A stretch of 64,000 bases of DNA from a virus. Each line of letters starts with the position of its first letter. The stretch's first letter is position 1. Under the pieces are notes generated by a model. It saw nothing but the letters and a program-made list of their open reading frames with translations, was not told where the DNA came from and did not search any database. Made by a program: the position numbers and the translations under genes. The stretch is from the IMG/VR virus record IMGVR_UViG_3300032322_002561, positions 172,310-236,309 of that record; one strand, written 5' to 3'. Shown piece after piece: positions 49,272 to 57,672 of the stretch.

Positions 49272-50063
49272 ATGAAACTGGCGTTTGACTTAATTTCTGA
49301 TCTACATCTTGAAACATGGCCCACAGCCTTTGATTGGCAAGGTCTTGCAACCAGTCCTTTTTGCATTGTAGCCGGAGACGTATCACGTGATCGCAACATC
49401 CTAATAGAAACCCTGCGGCATCTTGGCACCTGTTATCAGGCTGTGTTTTACATAGATGGCAATGATGAGCACCGGCATTATTATGATGATCTAGCCTCCA
49501 GCTACAAGGATCTTGAAAAGCAGTTGCAGAATATTCCACATGTTACCTATCTACAAGGCAATGTTGTGGTAATTGATGGTGTAGCAATTTTGGGTACCAA
49601 TGGCTGGTGGGGATTTGATTTTGACAAAAACATTGATCCCACACAGTGCGCTTTATGGTATCAAGAAAAAGTTGCCTGTGCCGGACACACTGTGCGCAGT
49701 ATTGGCAACATGGCCACAACAGATGCTATATATCTTACCAACAGTGTGACCAAACTACAGGCTCACCTGGATGTGCAACAAATAATTGTGGTCACTCACA
49801 CAGTGCCTAGCCCCGAATTGGTGTCACATGACATTGATCTAGTAGGCGACTATCGGTTCAATTGTATAGGTAACGAAGGAATGTTGCAGGCCTTGCAGGC
49901 AGACTTTGGCAACAAAATCCATACTTGGTGTTTTGGACACTATCATGGCAGTGTGGATCAAGTCAAACACGGTGTAAGATTTGTCAACAACTGTCGGGGT
50001 CGACACGACACAAAATGGTGCAAACATGTATTCCACCCCTTGCGTATTGAAGTAGAAATTTAG
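49272..50063 (+). CDS. Metallophosphoesterase, second
   Basis: 263 aa. ISDLHLETW, VAGDVSRD, DGNDEHR (Asp replaces the usual His: GNDEH), VTHTVPS and FGHYHG supply the metal site. Different subfamily from 22554. Substrate unknown. Confidence 0.87.
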   Translation: MKLAFDLISDLHLETWPTAFDWQGLATSPFCIVAGDVSRDRNILIETLRHLGTCYQAVFYIDGNDEHRHYYDDLASSYKDLEKQLQNIPHVTYLQGNVVVIDGVAILGTNGWWGFDFDKNIDPTQCALWYQEKVACAGHTVRSIGNMATTDAIYLTNSVTKLQAHLDVQQIIVVTHTVPSPELVSHDIDLVGDYRFNCIGNEGMLQALQADFGNKIHTWCFGHYHGSVDQVKHGVRFVNNCRGRHDTKWCKHVFHPLRIEVEI

Positions 50064-50371
50064 AGTACGTCTTCGGGTTCCAGTTTGACCTGCAACGGAT
50101 AACTTTGAGCTCGCGCACTCACAGTGACTTCGATGCCTTTTTGTTCAGCTATTTCATACGGCAACACAGCCACAATGGCACTGCCTTCTTGATGTATATC
50201 AATGGTGATACGTTCGGCACTTTCAGCAGTGTAATCAAAATGTTCTATCAAACTTTCTATCACAAATTCCATGCTGGTTTGATTGTCATTGAGATATATT
50301 ACACGAAACAGGGGCGGTTCTTTGATTTTTTCTACAGGTTTAATTCTTGTACGTGGTTCTGCATTTGCCAT
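50060..50371 (-). CDS. clpS: Clp protease adaptor ClpS
   Basis: 103 aa. FRVIYLNDNQTSMEFVIESLIEHFDYT, ITIDIHQEGSAIVAVLPYEIAEQKG and YPLQVKLE are the ClpS fold; the N-degron pocket residues ND and Met (NDNQTSMEF) and His (DIHQEG) are kept. ClpS normally delivers N-end-rule substrates to ClpAP; no ClpA is in this window. Leader has a late element and a 12-bp palindrome. Confidence 0.92.
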   Translation of the reverse strand: MANAEPRTRIKPVEKIKEPPLFRVIYLNDNQTSMEFVIESLIEHFDYTAESAERITIDIHQEGSAIVAVLPYEIAEQKGIEVTVSARAQSYPLQVKLEPEDVL

Positions 50372-50386
50372 GAGTTTTCCTTGAAT

Positions 50387-50411
50387 CAGTAGCGGGACAG
50401 TCCCGCTACTG
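50387..50411 (-). promoter_or_regulatory. 12-bp perfect hairpin in clpS leader
   Basis: CAGTAGCGGGAC and its exact complement separated by one base; very stable. It follows GTAAATA (50412-50418), so late transcription would begin within its 5' arm. Could terminate read-through from hsp20 or protect clpS mRNA. Confidence 0.75.
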
Positions 50412-50418
50412 TATTTAC
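50412..50418 (-). promoter_or_regulatory. Late element GTAAATA
   Basis: Between hsp20 stop and the clpS hairpin. Confidence 0.5.
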
Positions 50419-50425
50419 TATTTTA

Positions 50426-50863
50426 TTAGTCTTGATAGGTAATTGCAATACTCTTTGGCTTGGCACTGTCAGGAATCTTGCGTTCTAGATACACGGTCAA
50501 GATACCATCCTTTTGTCCAGCACTGTTTACTTCCACATATTCTCCTAGACTAAAGGTACGAATGAACTTTCTTGCACTGATGCCCTGATGTCTATAAATG
50601 TAGTCAGGATTCACAGGTTCATTTTTTTCACCTGTAATGATCAGTTCGCCCTCTTTTACCGTGATATCAATTTCGCCTTGACCAAAGCCGGCCACGGCTA
50701 GTTGTATCTCGTAAAGATTTTCCATGGTTTCTACAATATTGTAGGGTGGATAGTTTACATTTGATGCATGGTCAAGTTGGTTTACAATGCGATCAAACAA
50801 TCTATCTACACCAATGGCATTGCGATAAAATGGTGTCAAATCATAACTTGTAATCTTAGTCAT
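50426..50863 (-). CDS. hsp20: Small heat-shock protein Hsp20 (IbpA-like)
   Basis: 145 aa. IbpA-type start SYDLTPFYRNAIGVDRLFDRI, alpha-crystallin domain ~35-130 (YPPYNIVE, YEIQLAVAGFGQGEIDITVKEGELIITGEK, DGILTVYLERKIP). Holds unfolding proteins for DnaK. AAGGAG before ATG and a TG/G hairpin in the dnaK-hsp20 gap. Cyanophages also carry hsp20. Confidence 0.95.
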   Translation of the reverse strand: MTKITSYDLTPFYRNAIGVDRLFDRIVNQLDHASNVNYPPYNIVETMENLYEIQLAVAGFGQGEIDITVKEGELIITGEKNEPVNPDYIYRHQGISARKFIRTFSLGEYVEVNSAGQKDGILTVYLERKIPDSAKPKSIAITYQD

Positions 50864-50895
50864 TTGTTTTCTCCTTATTAAGCAAGTTGACTATT

Positions 50896-50918
50896 GGCGG
50901 CCCCAAACGGGCACCGCC
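50896..50918 (-). promoter_or_regulatory. 5'-UTR hairpin, TG/G-bulge type (hsp20)
   Basis: GGCGG-TG-CCC-GTTT-GGG-G-CCGCC. Same arrangement as the dnaK and phasin-gene leaders. Directly downstream of a GAAA-tetraloop hairpin at the dnaK stop. Confidence 0.8.
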
Positions 50919-50919
50919 T

Positions 50920-50935
50920 ACTGAGTTTCCTCAGT
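50920..50935 (-). promoter_or_regulatory. GAAA-tetraloop hairpin at dnaK stop
   Basis: ACTGAG-GAAA-CTCAGT; the dnaK TGA stop is in the 5' arm. Likely an mRNA-stability or processing element. Confidence 0.6.
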
Positions 50936-52811
50936 CTTTCTTTTCGGTAAAGTCTGCATCGACCACAGTGTCTTCTGGCTTGGATTCTGCTGTGGTTTTC
51001 TTAGACTTTGCTTCAAAGATGGGTTGGCTGACTGCCATGACTTCGTTTATCTTACCGGTCATGGCTTCACGATCTGCGCCTTTGGCTACTTCTTCTAGTT
51101 CGTTCAAGGCTCGTTCAATAGATTCAATTTGGTCAGCGGTGAGTTCAGTTCGTACTTCGGCTAGATCTTGCCGAATCATGTGCAGTGTGCTGTCAGCATT
51201 GTTGCGTGCCTGAATTAGATCGCGTTGACGTCGATCCTCTTCGGCATTGGCTTCTGCGTCCTTGATCATGCGTTGAATTTCTTCATCAGTGAGTCCACTA
51301 TTGGCCTTGATGGTGATTTTGTTTTCTTTGCCAGTGGCTTTGTCCTTGGCTGAAACATGCATGATACCATTGGCGTCGATGTCTAAGGTCACTTCAATTT
51401 GTGGTGTGCCACGACGTGCTGGTGCTATACCTTCAAGATTGAATTCACCCAAGAGCTTGTTGTGCTGACACAATTCACGCTCGCCTTGAAATACCTTGAT
51501 GGTCACAGCAGGCTGATTGTCTTCTGCGGTACTAAAAATTTGGCTGTGTTTGGTTGGAATAGTTGTATTTTTTTGAATCAGTTTGGCCATTACGCCGCCC
51601 ATGGTTTCAATCCCAAGACTGAGTGGTGTAACATCCAACAATAATACGTCTTTTCTGTCACCAGCCAGCACTGCACCTTGAATTGCAGCACCCACTGCCA
51701 CGGCTTCGTCAGGATTTACATCCTTGCGTGGTGTTTTACCAAACAGTTGCTCAACTGCCTCTTGTACCTTTGGCATGCGTGTTTGTCCACCGACAAGGAT
51801 GACTTCGTCAATATCGCTAGCGCCAACACCGGCATCTTTCATGGCTTGACGACAAGGAGCCAAACTGCGTTGAATTAGTTCTTCAACTAAGCTTTCTAAT
51901 TTTGCACGTGTGAGTTTGACATTTAAGTGCTTGGGTCCTGAGGCATCGGCAGTGATGTATGGTAGGTTTACATCAGTCTGGTTGCTGTTAGAAAGTTCAA
52001 TCTTGGCTTTTTCTGCGGCATCTTTTAGACGTTGTAAGGCAAGCATGTCTTTTTTGAGATCAACACCGCTTTCTTTCTTGAATTCATCTACCAAATAATC
52101 CATAATGCGTTGGTCAAAGTCTTCACCGCCTAGGAACGTGTCACCATTTGTTGACAATACTTCAATTTGTTTTTCACCGTCAATGTTGGCAATTTCAATG
52201 ATGCTGACGTCAAATGTACCACCCCCCAGGTCATACACAGCTACCTTGCGATCGGTTTTATCTTGTTTGTCAACACCATAGGCCAAGGCAGCTGCCGTGG
52301 GTTCGTTGATGATGCGTAGCACTTCCAAGCCTGCGATGCGTCCGGCATCCTTGGTGGCCTGACGCTGGCTGTCATTGAAGTAGGCCGGTACTGTGATCAC
52401 TGCTTGTGTGACTTCTTGGCCTAGATAGTCTTCGGCAGTTTTTTTCATTTTGCGAAGAACTTCGGCACTGATTTGTGGAGGTGCCAATTCTTGATTTTGA
52501 GCTCGGATCCAGGCATCACCGTTTGAAGCCTTGATGATTTCATAAGGCATGAGGTCTATGTCTTTTTGCACAGCTTCCTCTTCAAACTTGCGCCCGATCA
52601 GTCGCTTGGCAGCGTAGATTGTGTTTTTTGGATTGGTTACTGCTTGTCGTTTGGCACTGGCACCAACCATGATTTCATCGTCGGTATAGGCGATGATAGA
52701 GGGTGTGGTTCTAGCACCTTCGCTGTTTTCTATTACTCGGGGATTTCCGTTTTCAATAATGGCCACACACGAATTTGTGGTGCCCAGGTCAATACCTATG
52801 ACTTTGCTCAT
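50931..52811 (-). CDS. dnaK: Chaperone DnaK (Hsp70)
   Basis: 626 aa from ATG 52811 (AAGGAG upstream). Full length: [13 protein letters not shown] (phosphate 1), [27 protein letters not shown], linker [15 protein letters not shown], substrate domain with [16 protein letters not shown], and C-terminal [10 protein letters not shown]. Intact ATPase and peptide-binding parts. No dnaJ or grpE in the window, so it may use host co-chaperones. Perfect TATAAATA late promoter and TG/G hairpin in the leader. Confidence 0.97.
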   Translation of the reverse strand: MSKVIGIDLGTTNSCVAIIENGNPRVIENSEGARTTPSIIAYTDDEIMVGASAKRQAVTNPKNTIYAAKRLIGRKFEEEAVQKDIDLMPYEIIKASNGDAWIRAQNQELAPPQISAEVLRKMKKTAEDYLGQEVTQAVITVPAYFNDSQRQATKDAGRIAGLEVLRIINEPTAAALAYGVDKQDKTDRKVAVYDLGGGTFDVSIIEIANIDGEKQIEVLSTNGDTFLGGEDFDQRIMDYLVDEFKKESGVDLKKDMLALQRLKDAAEKAKIELSNSNQTDVNLPYITADASGPKHLNVKLTRAKLESLVEELIQRSLAPCRQAMKDAGVGASDIDEVILVGGQTRMPKVQEAVEQLFGKTPRKDVNPDEAVAVGAAIQGAVLAGDRKDVLLLDVTPLSLGIETMGGVMAKLIQKNTTIPTKHSQIFSTAEDNQPAVTIKVFQGERELCQHNKLLGEFNLEGIAPARRGTPQIEVTLDIDANGIMHVSAKDKATGKENKITIKANSGLTDEEIQRMIKDAEANAEEDRRQRDLIQARNNADSTLHMIRQDLAEVRTELTADQIESIERALNELEEVAKGADREAMTGKINEVMAVSQPIFEAKSKKTTAESKPEDTVVDADFTEKKD

Positions 52812-52840
52812 TTGCGTTCTCCTTATGTTAAGCAAGATTT

Positions 52841-52870
52841 TTTTGTAGCCCGACCATCGGCACTACAAAA
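52841..52870 (-). promoter_or_regulatory. 5'-UTR hairpin, TG/G-bulge type (dnaK)
   Basis: TTTTGTAG-TG-CCGA-TGG-TCGG-G-CTACAAAA: 8-bp lower stem, TG opposite G, 4-bp upper stem, loop TGG. Confidence 0.85.
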
Positions 52871-52872
52871 CT

Positions 52873-52880
52873 TATTTATA
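52873..52880 (-). promoter_or_regulatory. Late promoter TATAAATA (dnaK)
   Basis: Exact T4 late consensus; +1 would lie about 6 nt downstream, at the base of the hairpin. Confidence 0.8.
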
Positions 52881-52905
52881 CAACAATTTTTCTACTGTGT
52901 CAAAT

Positions 52906-53133
52906 CTAATATAATTTTTTGGGCAATTGCTGGCTGGCCAATTGTTTTTGCCAACGTTTAGAAGCAGCATTGCGTTTGAGTTTGCGTCTAGTAGTGGGTT
53001 TGATATAGCACTCACGATCTCGCAAGTCATTGAGGATTCCTGAAGCCTGTATCTTCTTTTTAAATTTGCGCAGGGCTTTTTCGACATTGCCGTCGTTTAC
53101 CAGCACACTGCGTCCGCGAAAATAATTACTCAT
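52906..53133 (-). CDS. rpsU: Ribosomal protein bS21
   Basis: 75 aa. VNDGNVEKALRKFKKKIQASGILNDLRDRECYIKPTTRRKLKRNAA is the S21 signature. S21 sits near the anti-Shine-Dalgarno on the 30S platform, so a phage version could bias initiation toward phage mRNAs. The C-terminal ~20 residues (RWQKQLASQQLPKKLY) follow the usual end. Overlaps the clpX end by 8 bp. Confidence 0.95.
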   Translation of the reverse strand: MSNYFRGRSVLVNDGNVEKALRKFKKKIQASGILNDLRDRECYIKPTTRRKLKRNAASKRWQKQLASQQLPKKLY

Positions 53134-54325
53134 TGACTTTTTTCAGTTCCTTGGGAGTATTTACCATGCTTTCATCAATAACCACACAGTTTATTTTATT
53201 GCGCTGATACTCGGGCAAGCGGTACATGTGAGGTAAAAGCACACGTTCAAGTTCACTGTGCAAGCCACGAGCACCGGTTCGATTCTGTATGGTATTTGTG
53301 GCTATGAGTTCTAGAGCTTGATCAGTAAACTGCAATTCCACATGGTCCTGATCAAACAACCACTTGTATTGTGCCACATAACTGTGTTTGATATCAATAA
53401 GTATCTTCACCAGGTCCTGCTTGGTAAGTGCATCAAGAGCTACCCAAGTAGGAAATCTACCAACAAATTCTGGTATCAAGCCAAACTTGATCAAATCATC
53501 TGGAGTAGTTTGATTAACGCTGGTGGCCTGCGCTGTTACATCCGCAGAAAATCCTATACTGGTGCCTTGAATTCGATTTTTAACAATATTGTCAAGACCC
53601 ACAAAGGCGCCGCCGGCAATGAACAAAATGTTAGTGGTATCAATTTCTACAGTTTCCCCACTGGGGTGTTTTCTACCGCCTTGTGGTACTATTCTACACC
53701 GAGTACCCTCAACTAATTTTAGCAAGGCTTGTTGCACACCCTCACCCGATACGTCGCGTGTGATGCTGGCACTTTCACTGCGCCGGCTAATTTTGTCAAT
53801 CTCATCTATGAACACAATGCCTCGTTCACAGCGTTTTACATCATAATCTGCTGCGGCATACAACCGACTTATCAAACTTTCTACATCATCGCCCACATAC
53901 CCTGCTTCGGTTAGACTAGTGGCATCGGCTATTACAAAAGGCACATCCAAATATCGTGCCACGCTGCGTGCCAATAAAGTTTTGCCTGATCCCGTGGGTC
54001 CAAGCATGAGAATATTTACTTTTTCAATTTCGTTGTTTTTTTCTTGACTGTTTATGCGCTTGTAGTGATTTGTTATAGCCACACTAAGCACAATCTTGGC
54101 TGCGTCCTGACCGATCACGTACTGATCCAAGTGTGCCTTTATAGCCGCGGGATCAGCCAAGGGTGCCATGGGTGATATGTCTTTGTCTTCTTGCCTGAGC
54201 AAGTTTTCACAAAGATCTACACATTCGTTGCAGATGCTTACGGCATCACCAACAATCAGTTTGGCCACTGCATCTTTGTGTTTGTTACAGAAACTGCAAG
54301 TGGTTATTGGTGTTTCTTTGCTCAT
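53126..54325 (-). CDS. clpX: Clp protease unfoldase ClpX
   Basis: 399 aa. Zinc-binding Cys10/13/32/35, Walker A GPTGSGKT (109-116), Walker B GIVFIDEID, pore loop GYVG, RKH loop (GGRKHPSGE) and IGF loop (TSIGFSAD) that docks ClpP are all present. Should unfold tagged proteins and feed ClpP, its own (28616) or host. ATGA junction with the upstream membrane gene. Confidence 0.96.
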   Translation of the reverse strand: MSKETPITTCSFCNKHKDAVAKLIVGDAVSICNECVDLCENLLRQEDKDISPMAPLADPAAIKAHLDQYVIGQDAAKIVLSVAITNHYKRINSQEKNNEIEKVNILMLGPTGSGKTLLARSVARYLDVPFVIADATSLTEAGYVGDDVESLISRLYAAADYDVKRCERGIVFIDEIDKISRRSESASITRDVSGEGVQQALLKLVEGTRCRIVPQGGRKHPSGETVEIDTTNILFIAGGAFVGLDNIVKNRIQGTSIGFSADVTAQATSVNQTTPDDLIKFGLIPEFVGRFPTWVALDALTKQDLVKILIDIKHSYVAQYKWLFDQDHVELQFTDQALELIATNTIQNRTGARGLHSELERVLLPHMYRLPEYQRNKINCVVIDESMVNTPKELKKVNE

Positions 54326-55776
54326 TTATCAGTGCGTGATTGAAGTTGTTGAGTAATTTGTTCGCGTTCACCTTCACTTAGTAAGTCGATATCTAATTCT
54401 CCTGAAGCAATTTTATCTATCAAGTGAGAGATGTAGGCTGTATCATAAGTGTAATTGTCTGTGGCAGTTTTGTCAACCTGTATCCAGTTTTTACCATTAA
54501 ACTTGTATAATACTGAAGGCAACTGATCTACTCGAACAAACAAATCACCTTTGGCAGGATCATCTGGCCAATGTGTACCAAATCCTGATTTGTTTTCTTT
54601 TACCACATGATTGTCGGCTACTAGATCCAGCCAAGGCAGTGTGGCAATTTTTCCTTGTTCCAGCAAGTGTCTTTGATGTTTAAGTGTATCGTCGGGATTT
54701 TGTTCTTTCCATAGACGCATGGCTTCCTTGATTTCAGGAGTTTCGTGTTCGTCTTGATCCACATGATCATACCAGCGTTCTGTATCGGGCTGGACTGTTT
54801 GATAAGGATTTGTTTCTTCTGGAGCTTGATATGTGCCAGCGTCTAACTCTTGAGCAACCGTGCGAGCTCGATCAAAAAACTCTTCGGCACTGTCTGGTTC
54901 TTGTTGGCGTGGGAACGGCCAAAACTGTGTGGCTATAGGCCAAAAACTTTTTTGAGATTTTTCTTGTGAGGATTCTATATCCGTTTCTTGACTGTTTCGA
55001 AACGTGCTACCCCGAAGTCCTTGTCGTTCCCATTTAATGCTTTCTGTAGCGGCAAGAACCATCATTATGGCCAAGGGATCAAATACTATAACCAAGATGA
55101 TTATGACCCAGCGCACTGCTTTTTCCAGCACATTGGCTTCAAGGTTGTCACCATAGATCAAGGCCGCGATGTACTTGATGGGTCCTACTTCAGCTTCGAC
55201 CTTGCGCACTTCGGCACGTATAGGAGCGGCTTCTTCATTGAGTGCCTGAATTTTTTTCTGCTCCGATTCGATCTCTCGCAACAATCGTCCACGTTCAGCC
55301 TGTTGACTACGACGTATTTGCACAGCACGTTCGGCACCACGCTCATCGTTGCTTCGACTCATGGTCTGATCCACAGCGGCATCTAGTTGTGTGAGTGCTC
55401 GGCGATTGGCTTCAATGTTGTCTCGGGCTGTTCGAATCTTTTCATCGTAGATGGCAATCCGAGCCTGAACATCGCCTGATACAAGATTTTGATCGGTGTG
55501 GGCTTTTGATAAAAATCCAAATATGCCCATGCTGGTGATGAACATAAGCAACACCACCGATGTGGTAAGTTGGACTTTCATGCCGCGGCGACAATACTGC
55601 CAATATTCGTGTAACCATATTGTCACAGTGATTTTGGCCACTTCCATGACACCACCCATGATGATGATAGGAACCACGGCGGCAGCAAAAATTGCGGCGA
55701 GGCCGGCAATGCTGTACCAGGCAGCAATTAAACTCAATGAAAGAGCAACTGCAAGAGTCCAATAACTCAATATCAT
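54322..55776 (-). CDS. Membrane protein with large coiled coil
   Basis: 484 aa. Three or four TM segments in ~1-90 and one near 215-240 enclose a periplasmic or cytoplasmic coiled coil (~105-200: ARIAIYDEKIRTARDNIEANRRAL, RGRLLREIESEQKKIQALNEEAAPIR). A Pro/Gln-rich acidic C-terminal half follows. Resembles the coil-containing membrane proteins of marine T4-like phages; role unknown. ATG lies 5 nt after ATAAATA. Confidence 0.78.
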   Translation of the reverse strand: MILSYWTLAVALSLSLIAAWYSIAGLAAIFAAAVVPIIIMGGVMEVAKITVTIWLHEYWQYCRRGMKVQLTTSVVLLMFITSMGIFGFLSKAHTDQNLVSGDVQARIAIYDEKIRTARDNIEANRRALTQLDAAVDQTMSRSNDERGAERAVQIRRSQQAERGRLLREIESEQKKIQALNEEAAPIRAEVRKVEAEVGPIKYIAALIYGDNLEANVLEKAVRWVIIILVIVFDPLAIMMVLAATESIKWERQGLRGSTFRNSQETDIESSQEKSQKSFWPIATQFWPFPRQQEPDSAEEFFDRARTVAQELDAGTYQAPEETNPYQTVQPDTERWYDHVDQDEHETPEIKEAMRLWKEQNPDDTLKHQRHLLEQGKIATLPWLDLVADNHVVKENKSGFGTHWPDDPAKGDLFVRVDQLPSVLYKFNGKNWIQVDKTATDNYTYDTAYISHLIDKIASGELDIDLLSEGEREQITQQLQSRTDK

Positions 55777-55780
55777 AGAT

Positions 55781-56086
55781 TTATTTATTGGGAGCTTCCA
55801 CAGGTCTTACTGCTAATTTAACGGAAACCCAGGTGGCAAACTTGGGATCAGGCACATCAAACCAGACTGTAACCGAGGTTGTACCATATTTTTCAAGTTT
55901 GCGTTTGACTCGTGGTTGTGTTTTCCAATTTTTTCCAAACCATGTCCGAGCTTCGCTCATGACACAGTACCAAGCTTCTATGGTGTGGAGTTCAAAATAA
56001 ATTCGGTGCATGTCCAAGGGCGTTGTTTCAAGAGAGCTGAGTGATGTCGGCATACTCTGCGCAGAGACCTCGATATCAACAGACAT
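55781..56086 (-). CDS. Unknown phage protein
   Basis: 101 aa from ATG 56086 (AAAGGA upstream); a GTG five codons earlier is possible. Beta-rich with YFELHTIEAWYCVMSEARTWF and a C-terminal VTVWFDVPDPKFATWVSVKL. Unknown. Confidence 0.72.
   Translation of the reverse strand: MSVDIEVSAQSMPTSLSSLETTPLDMHRIYFELHTIEAWYCVMSEARTWFGKNWKTQPRVKRKLEKYGTTSVTVWFDVPDPKFATWVSVKLAVRPVEAPNK
55782..55788 (-). promoter_or_regulatory. Late element ATAAATA abutting membrane gene start
   Basis: ATAAATA-AATCT-ATG, 5 nt. Includes the stop of the upstream gene, so coupling is an alternative. Confidence 0.45.
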
Positions 56087-56271
56087 ACTGCATCCTTTCA
56101 CTGTAAATTCCTCTATAACGGCATACCCCCGGGGTATCAGCCCAGGTTTTGATTTCTCAAGGACAGTGTCTCAACCTATGTGACTTACGCCTACTTGCCA
56201 CGGGCAAACCATTGGGTCCGGATCTAGCTATCCCTCTGGCCCATTAGACAGCACCATCTCCTTGAACATGC
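56087..56271 (-). ncRNA. Structured leader (candidate cis-RNA)
   Basis: About 185 nt between promoter and ATG 56086, GC-rich with TTGCC-cgt-GGCAA, ATACCCCCGGGGTAT and GGAT...ATCC pairings. Contains AAGGAG directly followed by a 9-codon frame. No family recognised. Confidence 0.4.
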
Positions 56272-56277
56272 CTTGTT

Positions 56278-56306
56278 ATTATACAGTATAGTATGGCAAT
56301 AGTCAA
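56278..56306 (-). promoter_or_regulatory. Early-type sigma70 promoter
   Basis: TTGACT 56301-56306, 17 bp, TATAAT 56278-56283. Drives 56086, 55776, clpX, rpsU. Confidence 0.82.
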
Positions 56307-56309
56307 TGG

Positions 56310-56723
56310 TTAGCACCATGTTCGGTGTTTTTCTGCCACCCATTCATTGCCATCATATTCTTGTATTTCCCACTCTACGTCAGCAGGAATTCGAACAACC
56401 TTTAAACGGGCGTGATCTCCCCAGGAATCCTTGCCCATTTCTTTTACTATGGCCACCAGGATGGGATCGTCTCTGGCAATATCTCTGTCATTCCAGTGCA
56501 GGCCATTGACCAAGATATATGGTCCCCAACGCTCATTGTCATAACGAGCTTCTCGAGGTTCTTGCGTGTAAGGTATTTGGTTGCGCTCTAACCAATTTTT
56601 TTGAGCTTGCTTGCTAAGTCCAAATCCACCGTGACAGGTGTTGATCACAATGTCACGCACTCCTTTGATGTGTTGAATGAGATTCTGATAGTCTTGATCG
56701 CAATTTACTTTTTGCCTGGCCAT
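56310..56723 (-). CDS. Conserved phage hypothetical
   Basis: 137 aa; NTCHGGFGLSKQA, RDIARDDPILVAIVKEMGKDSWGDHARLKVVRIPADVEWEIQEYDGNEWVAEKHRTW is a well-conserved phage family of unknown function. Confidence 0.85.
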   Translation of the reverse strand: MARQKVNCDQDYQNLIQHIKGVRDIVINTCHGGFGLSKQAQKNWLERNQIPYTQEPREARYDNERWGPYILVNGLHWNDRDIARDDPILVAIVKEMGKDSWGDHARLKVVRIPADVEWEIQEYDGNEWVAEKHRTWC

Positions 56724-56932
56724 GTCTTGCTAAACAAGTTAAATTCGCGTTCGTTGGTTATAATGCGATGTTCTAATCTATCCACTCTGCGTTGCAAGTT
56801 TATGGTTCTGATCAGGAGGATAACCAAGGCCACTGCCATGACTGTGAAAGTAACTCCCCAGCCTGCTATGATACCATATGTCCACCACCAAAGATTGTCA
56901 ATAGCTGTGGTCAAGATTTGAATAGCGTTCAT
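56705..56932 (-). CDS. Small TM/coiled-coil protein
   Basis: 75 aa; TM at ~18-42, coil QRRVDRLEHRIITNEREF. Overlaps both neighbours. Confidence 0.72.
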   Translation of the reverse strand: MNAIQILTTAIDNLWWWTYGIIAGWGVTFTVMAVALVILLIRTINLQRRVDRLEHRIITNEREFNLFSKTWPGKK

Positions 56933-57672
56933 GCGGAAACCTGTTTAAAAAACAATCGAAACAACCAATAGTGCGGGTTGATCCAGGGACAATGCCAGGC
57001 TTCTAGACTGTTGTAGTCTTTGTGATGTGTGATGTGCCAGCTGTTGTTAAAATACAGAGGGAACAGCCATGGTTTGTCCTTGGCATTGGGACTGGAATGA
57101 AATGCCATGTCATGGATTTTTTCTGTTACATAAAAAAAGAATTGCTGTGCTATTATCATGTAGAAAAACATAGTAAACCCAAACATGCTTATCAAGAAAA
57201 AATACACGGAAAATTTTATAAAATAAAAATTATCATTGACAAATTTTACACGACTGTCCGGCAATGAATTCACTGGCGTGATGGCACAAGGTTCGGTAAT
57301 ACCCACATAGTATCTGATTGGACCTTGTGCTATTTCTGACGCGGTTGGGTCTTTGGCAGTTAGCCAGGTTTTGTGATGTTGTATATGATAGCTTTTGACA
57401 TCTCGAAAGGGCCAAAAACTATACACGCACATCATTATCAATGACAACCATTCCAAAAATGAGTTTTTCAAAGTCACCTGGTCATGATTAAATTTAAGAT
57501 GCGTGACCAAAGTCATGAAAGGTGACAGTATCAAAACATGAAATATCAAACTAATTAGCAAGGCCTTGACAGAAATATCAAGGCCAAGTAAACCAGCCAC
57601 AAACAACACATGCACATATAGAAAGTGCTGAAATTTTTTCTTGTGCAACAGTTGTTTGACAGTATTGATCAT
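56929..57672 (-). CDS. Fatty-acid desaturase family protein, second
   Basis: 247 aa, ~5 TM segments. His boxes HIQHH (96-100) and HITHH (213-217), with HLKFNH (58-63) as the first box. Sequence is distant from 34097, so probably a different chain or lipid substrate. ATGA coupling both sides. Confidence 0.83.
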   Translation of the reverse strand: MINTVKQLLHKKKFQHFLYVHVLFVAGLLGLDISVKALLISLIFHVLILSPFMTLVTHLKFNHDQVTLKNSFLEWLSLIMMCVYSFWPFRDVKSYHIQHHKTWLTAKDPTASEIAQGPIRYYVGITEPCAITPVNSLPDSRVKFVNDNFYFIKFSVYFFLISMFGFTMFFYMIIAQQFFFYVTEKIHDMAFHSSPNAKDKPWLFPLYFNNSWHITHHKDYNSLEAWHCPWINPHYWLFRLFFKQVSA

